Positions 60,707 to 64,000 of a DNA stretch of 64,000 bases are shown here, one piece after another. The notes under the pieces were generated by a model. It was not told the origin of the DNA. It saw only the letters and a program-made list of their open reading frames with translations, and searched no databases. Within the stretch, counting starts at the first letter, position 1; each line of letters begins with the position of its first letter. This DNA is from Algibacter luteus. GTDB lineage: Bacteria; Bacteroidota; Bacteroidia; Flavobacteriales; Flavobacteriaceae. Made by a program: the position numbers and the translations under genes. Location: NCBI RefSeq assembly GCF_900141715.1, contig NZ_FQYK01000002.1, forward strand, positions 115,495 to 179,494, read 5' to 3'.

Positions 60707-63109
60707 ATGATAAATAAAAAACAATCTACAGTAGAAGCTATTTATCCCTTAAGTTATATGCAGCAAGGGCTTTTAATACATCACTTATCTAGTGAATTGG
60801 ATCAGGGGTTTTTAAATACTGAATGTACATTAACCGGTGATTTTGACTTGACATTATTTCAAGAATCTTGCGCTTTTATTGTGAACCGACATGATGTTTT
60901 ACGTTCTACCATTCACTGGAGAAACCTTGAAAAACCGTTGCATGTTTTTCATAAATCAAAAGAAATTGAAATCGAATATTTAGATTGGATTGAAGCTTCT
61001 TCAACAGAAAAAAAAACAAGCTGGGATAAACTAAAAGAAGACGCTTATAAGAATGGAGCTAAACTAGAAACAGGAGCTTTGTTAAGAATAACTATTGCAA
61101 AAATCTCAAATAGCCAGTTTAAAATGCTTTGGCCAATGCATCATATTTTATTAGATGGCTGGTCAGGAAGCATTATTATAAAAGATTTATTTAGCGTTTA
61201 CAATAGTTTATACTTTAAAAAAACGCCTCAACTAGACACACTACCAAATTATAAAGCATATTTAAAATGGACTAATGAACTTCCTGAAGAAGATGCTAAA
61301 GTTTTTTGGAAGGATTATTTAAAGGATTATAAAACTCCTCTCCTATTTAGTAGCAACATAATTACTACTGATAAAGTAGAAACTACAATTTCCAATACAT
61401 TCAACCTTTTTGAAAAAGAAACAAACCAAATTAAAGATTATTGTAAAGAAAATAAAATAACCGTAAACACGCTAATACAGTGTATTTGGTCTCTGGTACT
61501 TGCAAAATTTTTTAATACAAAAGATGTTGTGCATGGAACTACCGTTTCTGGAAGAGCAGGAGATTTTCCAAATATTGATTTGCTGGCAGGAATGTTTATG
61601 AATGTGCAACCTGTAAGAAGCAAAATTGATGAAAACATGACGTTTTCTAATTGGTTTCAAAACATGCAAAAACTTCATTTCGAAGCTAGAAAATTTGAAT
61701 ACCTCAGCTTAGAGACACTTTATGAATATATAAATTGGTCTGAAAACTCAACGCTTTTTGATAGTTTGGTTGTATTTGAAAATTATCCAGCACTAAAAGC
61801 AGAAAACAACATTTTAGAAGTTTCAGATATTAAAAGTGGATTAACATCTACATATCCTGTGACGCTGGCAGTGCTTCCGGGTATTGAAACTAAATTTGTA
61901 CTAACAACATCTTCTAAATATGTTGATTCAGACATGGCGCTGTGGCTAATCAACTCATTAAAAAAAGTACTAGAATTAATTACTATAAAAGAAATAACCA
62001 AATATTCAGTTCTAATTAAAAGTATTGATGATTTTAAAAAATCAGGCTCTGAGCAAATTGATAAAAATAACTCAGTAATTAGTGATGCTTATATCGCACC
62101 TAAAAACAATACAGAATTACAACTATTACAAATTTGGGAAAGTTTGTTAGGAATAAATCAAATAAGCACAAAAGCTAATTTCTTTGAACTTGGAGGTAAA
62201 TCTTTAGTTGCGGTAAAAATGTTTACACTCATTAATAGAAAATTTAAAACAAAACTATCTGCAACTGCATTATTAGAACATCCTACTATAGAAAAACTTT
62301 CTAATTATATTTCATCTGATTCTAAGACGGAATCTTGGAAATATGTAATACCTATAAAATCAAAAGGTGATAAAAATCCGCTTTTTTGTGTACATGGTGG
62401 TGGAGGCTATGTTATATTCTTTAATCCACTATCCAATGCTTTAAACGATGATATTCCAGTTTATGCTTTACAACCGGCTGGATTAAATAATGACAGTACA
62501 ATGCACGATAGTATAGAAAAAATGGCTTTAGATTACGCTAAGGAGATTAAAGAAGTTCAACCTAATGGCCCTTATAATATATTAACTTATTGCTTTAGTC
62601 CTGCTGTAGGAATAGAAATTGCAAATATTTTTAAAGAAAAAGGAGAAAGAACAAACTTGATTGTAATTGATAGTATAATCAAACAAGAAGATTTTACCGA
62701 CCCTGAAAGAATAAAAATGCGCATTTATGGTTTCTTAAATCGTGTTTTGAAAAATCCTATCAATGCTGTAAAGTTAATGACCATAAATAACTATCGAAGA
62801 TTTTTAGAGCCCATGGTTATAAAACTATTTGCTTCAAGTAGCAAAAAGAATCTGGATAAAATTACTCGTAATTTGGTCAAAATTTATATAAATTATGGTT
62901 GGTATAAAAACCACACCGATGATGTTTTACTAATATTAACAGAGAAAGCAGATAAAAAGCTAAATCCTACATATATTAAATCTTGGGAAGGTATCACCAA
63001 CGGTAATGTTGAAGTGCGATATACAACCGGAAAGCACCATGAGTTATTTAACTCACCTCATATAGAATCTATAGCAAATCACATTGAAAATAGTATTTAT
63101 AAAAAATAA
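60707..63109 (+). CDS. NRPS terminal protein C-T-TE without an adenylation domain
   Basis: 800 aa. Condensation domain about 1-445 (YPLSYMQQGLLIH; HHILLDG at 145-151), carrier domain about 462-535 (LGGKSL, Ser499) and thioesterase from about 545 (PLFCVHGGGGYVIFF). The thioesterase nucleophile elbow reads CFSPA (Ser631), where most have GxSxG, and TGKHHELF supplies the probable catalytic His. There is no adenylation domain, so Ser499 must be loaded in trans or the condensation domain must act on a free or already bound acceptor. It follows an epimerization domain and is therefore expected to be a D-donor/L-acceptor condensation type. It lies 14 bp after the upstream NRPS gene. Confidence 0.92.
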   Translation: MINKKQSTVEAIYPLSYMQQGLLIHHLSSELDQGFLNTECTLTGDFDLTLFQESCAFIVNRHDVLRSTIHWRNLEKPLHVFHKSKEIEIEYLDWIEASSTEKKTSWDKLKEDAYKNGAKLETGALLRITIAKISNSQFKMLWPMHHILLDGWSGSIIIKDLFSVYNSLYFKKTPQLDTLPNYKAYLKWTNELPEEDAKVFWKDYLKDYKTPLLFSSNIITTDKVETTISNTFNLFEKETNQIKDYCKENKITVNTLIQCIWSLVLAKFFNTKDVVHGTTVSGRAGDFPNIDLLAGMFMNVQPVRSKIDENMTFSNWFQNMQKLHFEARKFEYLSLETLYEYINWSENSTLFDSLVVFENYPALKAENNILEVSDIKSGLTSTYPVTLAVLPGIETKFVLTTSSKYVDSDMALWLINSLKKVLELITIKEITKYSVLIKSIDDFKKSGSEQIDKNNSVISDAYIAPKNNTELQLLQIWESLLGINQISTKANFFELGGKSLVAVKMFTLINRKFKTKLSATALLEHPTIEKLSNYISSDSKTESWKYVIPIKSKGDKNPLFCVHGGGGYVIFFNPLSNALNDDIPVYALQPAGLNNDSTMHDSIEKMALDYAKEIKEVQPNGPYNILTYCFSPAVGIEIANIFKEKGERTNLIVIDSIIKQEDFTDPERIKMRIYGFLNRVLKNPINAVKLMTINNYRRFLEPMVIKLFASSSKKNLDKITRNLVKIYINYGWYKNHTDDVLLILTEKADKKLNPTYIKSWEGITNGNVEVRYTTGKHHELFNSPHIESIANHIENSIYKK

Positions 63110-63114
63110 TAATC

Positions 63115-63846
63115 TTGAGTTTTTCAGTTGATAAAAATATATCATTAGATAAAAATGAAATCCATATCTGGTTTATCAATTTTAATATTTCCGAAAAATA
63201 TTTTACTTTATTAAACTCCTTTTTATCCGAAGATGAAATTCTTAAAGCCTCTAAATTTAAATTTGAAAAAGACAAAAACTGTTCTATTATTACTAGAGGT
63301 GCCTTACGATTACTTTCTGGAAAATATTTAGGCTTAAATCCTCAAGAAATAAAATTTAAATATGGTGATTTTGGCAAACCTGCCTTTAATTTTGAAACGC
63401 CACTAAAATTTAATGTCTCCCATTCTGGAAATATTGCAGTTTTAGGTTTTTGTTTACATGAAGACATTGGTGTAGATATCGAAGTCATGAAAGCTAATTT
63501 TAATGTATTTGATATTGCATCAAATTACTTTTCAAGTTCCGAAATTGAGGCTTTAAAAATATTACCCAGAGAAGAACATACTAAAGGGTTTTACAGATGC
63601 TGGACTCGTAAAGAATCATTTATAAAAGCAAAAGCAAAAGGGCTTTCATTTCCTTTAGATTCATTTTCTGTTAGTATAGATTCAGATATAAAAGCAGAAC
63701 TTTTAGAAACCAACTGGGATTACAGTGAAAAAGAATTATGGAAGCTATTTTCATTTTCATCACAAGAAAACTACATCGGAGCAGTTTCAGTTAAAGGCCA
63801 AATTCAAAAAGTAAACTATTTCAATTTCAAAGAATTTTTCAAATAA
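63115..63846 (+). CDS. Sfp-type 4'-phosphopantetheinyl transferase
   Basis: 243 aa. It shows VGVDIE-type EDIGVDIEVMK (metal-binding) and CWTRKESFIKAKAKGLSFPL (W-x-x-K-E-S motif). It transfers phosphopantetheine from CoA to the carrier-protein serines of the NRPSs. The start is TTG at 63115, 5 bp after the previous stop; the next in-frame ATG is deep inside the fold, so TTG is needed. This is the last gene of the plus arm. Confidence 0.93.
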   Translation: MSFSVDKNISLDKNEIHIWFINFNISEKYFTLLNSFLSEDEILKASKFKFEKDKNCSIITRGALRLLSGKYLGLNPQEIKFKYGDFGKPAFNFETPLKFNVSHSGNIAVLGFCLHEDIGVDIEVMKANFNVFDIASNYFSSSEIEALKILPREEHTKGFYRCWTRKESFIKAKAKGLSFPLDSFSVSIDSDIKAELLETNWDYSEKELWKLFSFSSQENYIGAVSVKGQIQKVNYFNFKEFFK

Positions 63847-63852
63847 ACTAAA

Positions 63853-64000
63853 CTATTTACGCACCGCACTCTGTGTACAAGGGCAGTTACTAATTCCCTG
63901 CAAGAAGTTTAGTCCAATAGTTACTACGTGTGTTCCAGAGTTGTAAGCAGACAACTCATTTGTTGTAATTTGATAGGCATAACCAAAGTAGAAAATAGAT
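63853..64000 (-). CDS. PorP/SprF-like membrane protein, C-terminal fragment at the right edge
   Basis: The minus strand carries an open frame from the window edge to the TAG at 63855-63853, giving 48 residues: SIFYFGYAYQITTNELSAYN, then SGTHVVTIGLNFLQGISNCPC, then a short tail. The pattern (GYAYQ, L..Y.SGTH...LG) is the closing strands of PorP/SprF-type outer-membrane proteins of the type IX secretion system. Most of the gene is outside the window. It converges on the Sfp gene with 6 bp between stop codons, marking the end of the NRPS arm. Confidence 0.7.
   Translation of the reverse strand, partial: SIFYFGYAYQITTNELSAYNSGTHVVTIGLNFLQGISNCPCTQSAVRK

Larger units (their letters stand above)
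46471..63846. other. Nonribosomal peptide biosynthetic gene cluster (two divergent arms)
   Basis: Eleven core and associated genes are arranged divergently around 52602-52872. Minus arm: dehydrogenase, adenylation protein, carrier protein, C-A-T module, then the His-rich and TonB receptor genes just outside these bounds. Plus arm: 2-oxoglutarate oxygenase, HupE/UreJ, C-A(core), methyltransferase, A(sub)-T-E, C-T-TE, Sfp transferase. Gaps inside each arm are -8 to 51 bp. No MbtH-like gene, dedicated exporter or pathway regulator is visible in the window. The arms are bounded by the terminator at 43612 and by a convergent PorP/SprF-like gene at 63853. Confidence 0.9.

Noticed and set aside
1-64000. 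CRISPR arrays, tRNA or rRNA genes, prophage or complete insertion sequences
   Set aside because: No regularly spaced direct repeats, no tRNA cloverleaf with TTC-loop motifs and no transposase or phage structural genes were seen by eye; small or divergent RNAs could be missed.

Overview
The window is AT-rich DNA from a member of the Flavobacteriaceae (Bacteroidota), probably marine. The support is lineage-specific: promoters of the TTG-N19/20-TAnnTTTG type, a small Bacteroidota-type SRP RNA, an alpha/beta-fused 2-oxoacid dehydrogenase E1, a PL7 alginate lyase lipoprotein, a TonB-dependent receptor, a PorP/SprF-like (type IX secretion) C-terminus at the right edge, and intergenic repeats of a kind I associate with flavobacteria. 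The genus cannot be fixed from this sequence alone.

Region 1 (1-43.4 kb) is mainly chromosomal housekeeping. It holds recG (carrying an in-frame DUF559 nuclease domain), miaE-like, mutS2, alginate lyase, and a minus-strand block of a Glu/Asp-type transporter, a glutathione-synthase-like ATP-grasp enzyme, a rhodanese, an N-formylglutamate amidohydrolase and a DUF1704 peptidase. These are followed by glmM, acpH, ggt, uvrA, a LOG protein, a degenerate M1-peptidase/outer-membrane-barrel fusion, fused E1, a frameshifted TlpA-like gene, pheT, two DUF2007 genes, an ABC-F ATPase, the SRP RNA, glutamine cyclotransferase, a class V aminotransferase and dsbD with a duplicate of its N-terminal domain.

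Region 2 (43.6-63.85 kb) is a nonribosomal peptide synthetase (NRPS) cluster of two divergent arms around an AT-rich spacer at 52602-52872. The minus arm encodes an acyl-CoA-dehydrogenase-like enzyme, a stand-alone adenylation protein and a stand-alone carrier protein, the three-gene set known to convert L-proline to pyrrole-2-carboxyl-carrier. It continues with a C-A-T module with an EntF-like serine specificity code, a His-rich small protein and a TonB-dependent receptor. The plus arm encodes an Fe(II)/2-oxoglutarate oxygenase, a HupE/UreJ membrane protein, C-A(core), a guanidinoacetate-methyltransferase-like enzyme, A(C-terminal subdomain)-T-E, an A-less C-T-TE protein and an Sfp-type phosphopantetheinyl transferase.

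The most unusual feature is in the plus arm. One adenylation domain is divided over two polypeptides, with a methyltransferase as a third ORF exactly between core motifs A8 and A9, where other NRPSs carry an in-cis methyltransferase insertion. The first break is one in-frame TAA; the second is a 4-nt ATGA overlap. The three proteins presumably assemble in trans. My inference is that the cluster makes a pyrrole-carboxyl-, serine- and D-amino-acid-containing, possibly methylated and hydroxylated peptide. The TonB receptor, His-rich protein and HupE protein suggest, but do not prove, a link to metal uptake.
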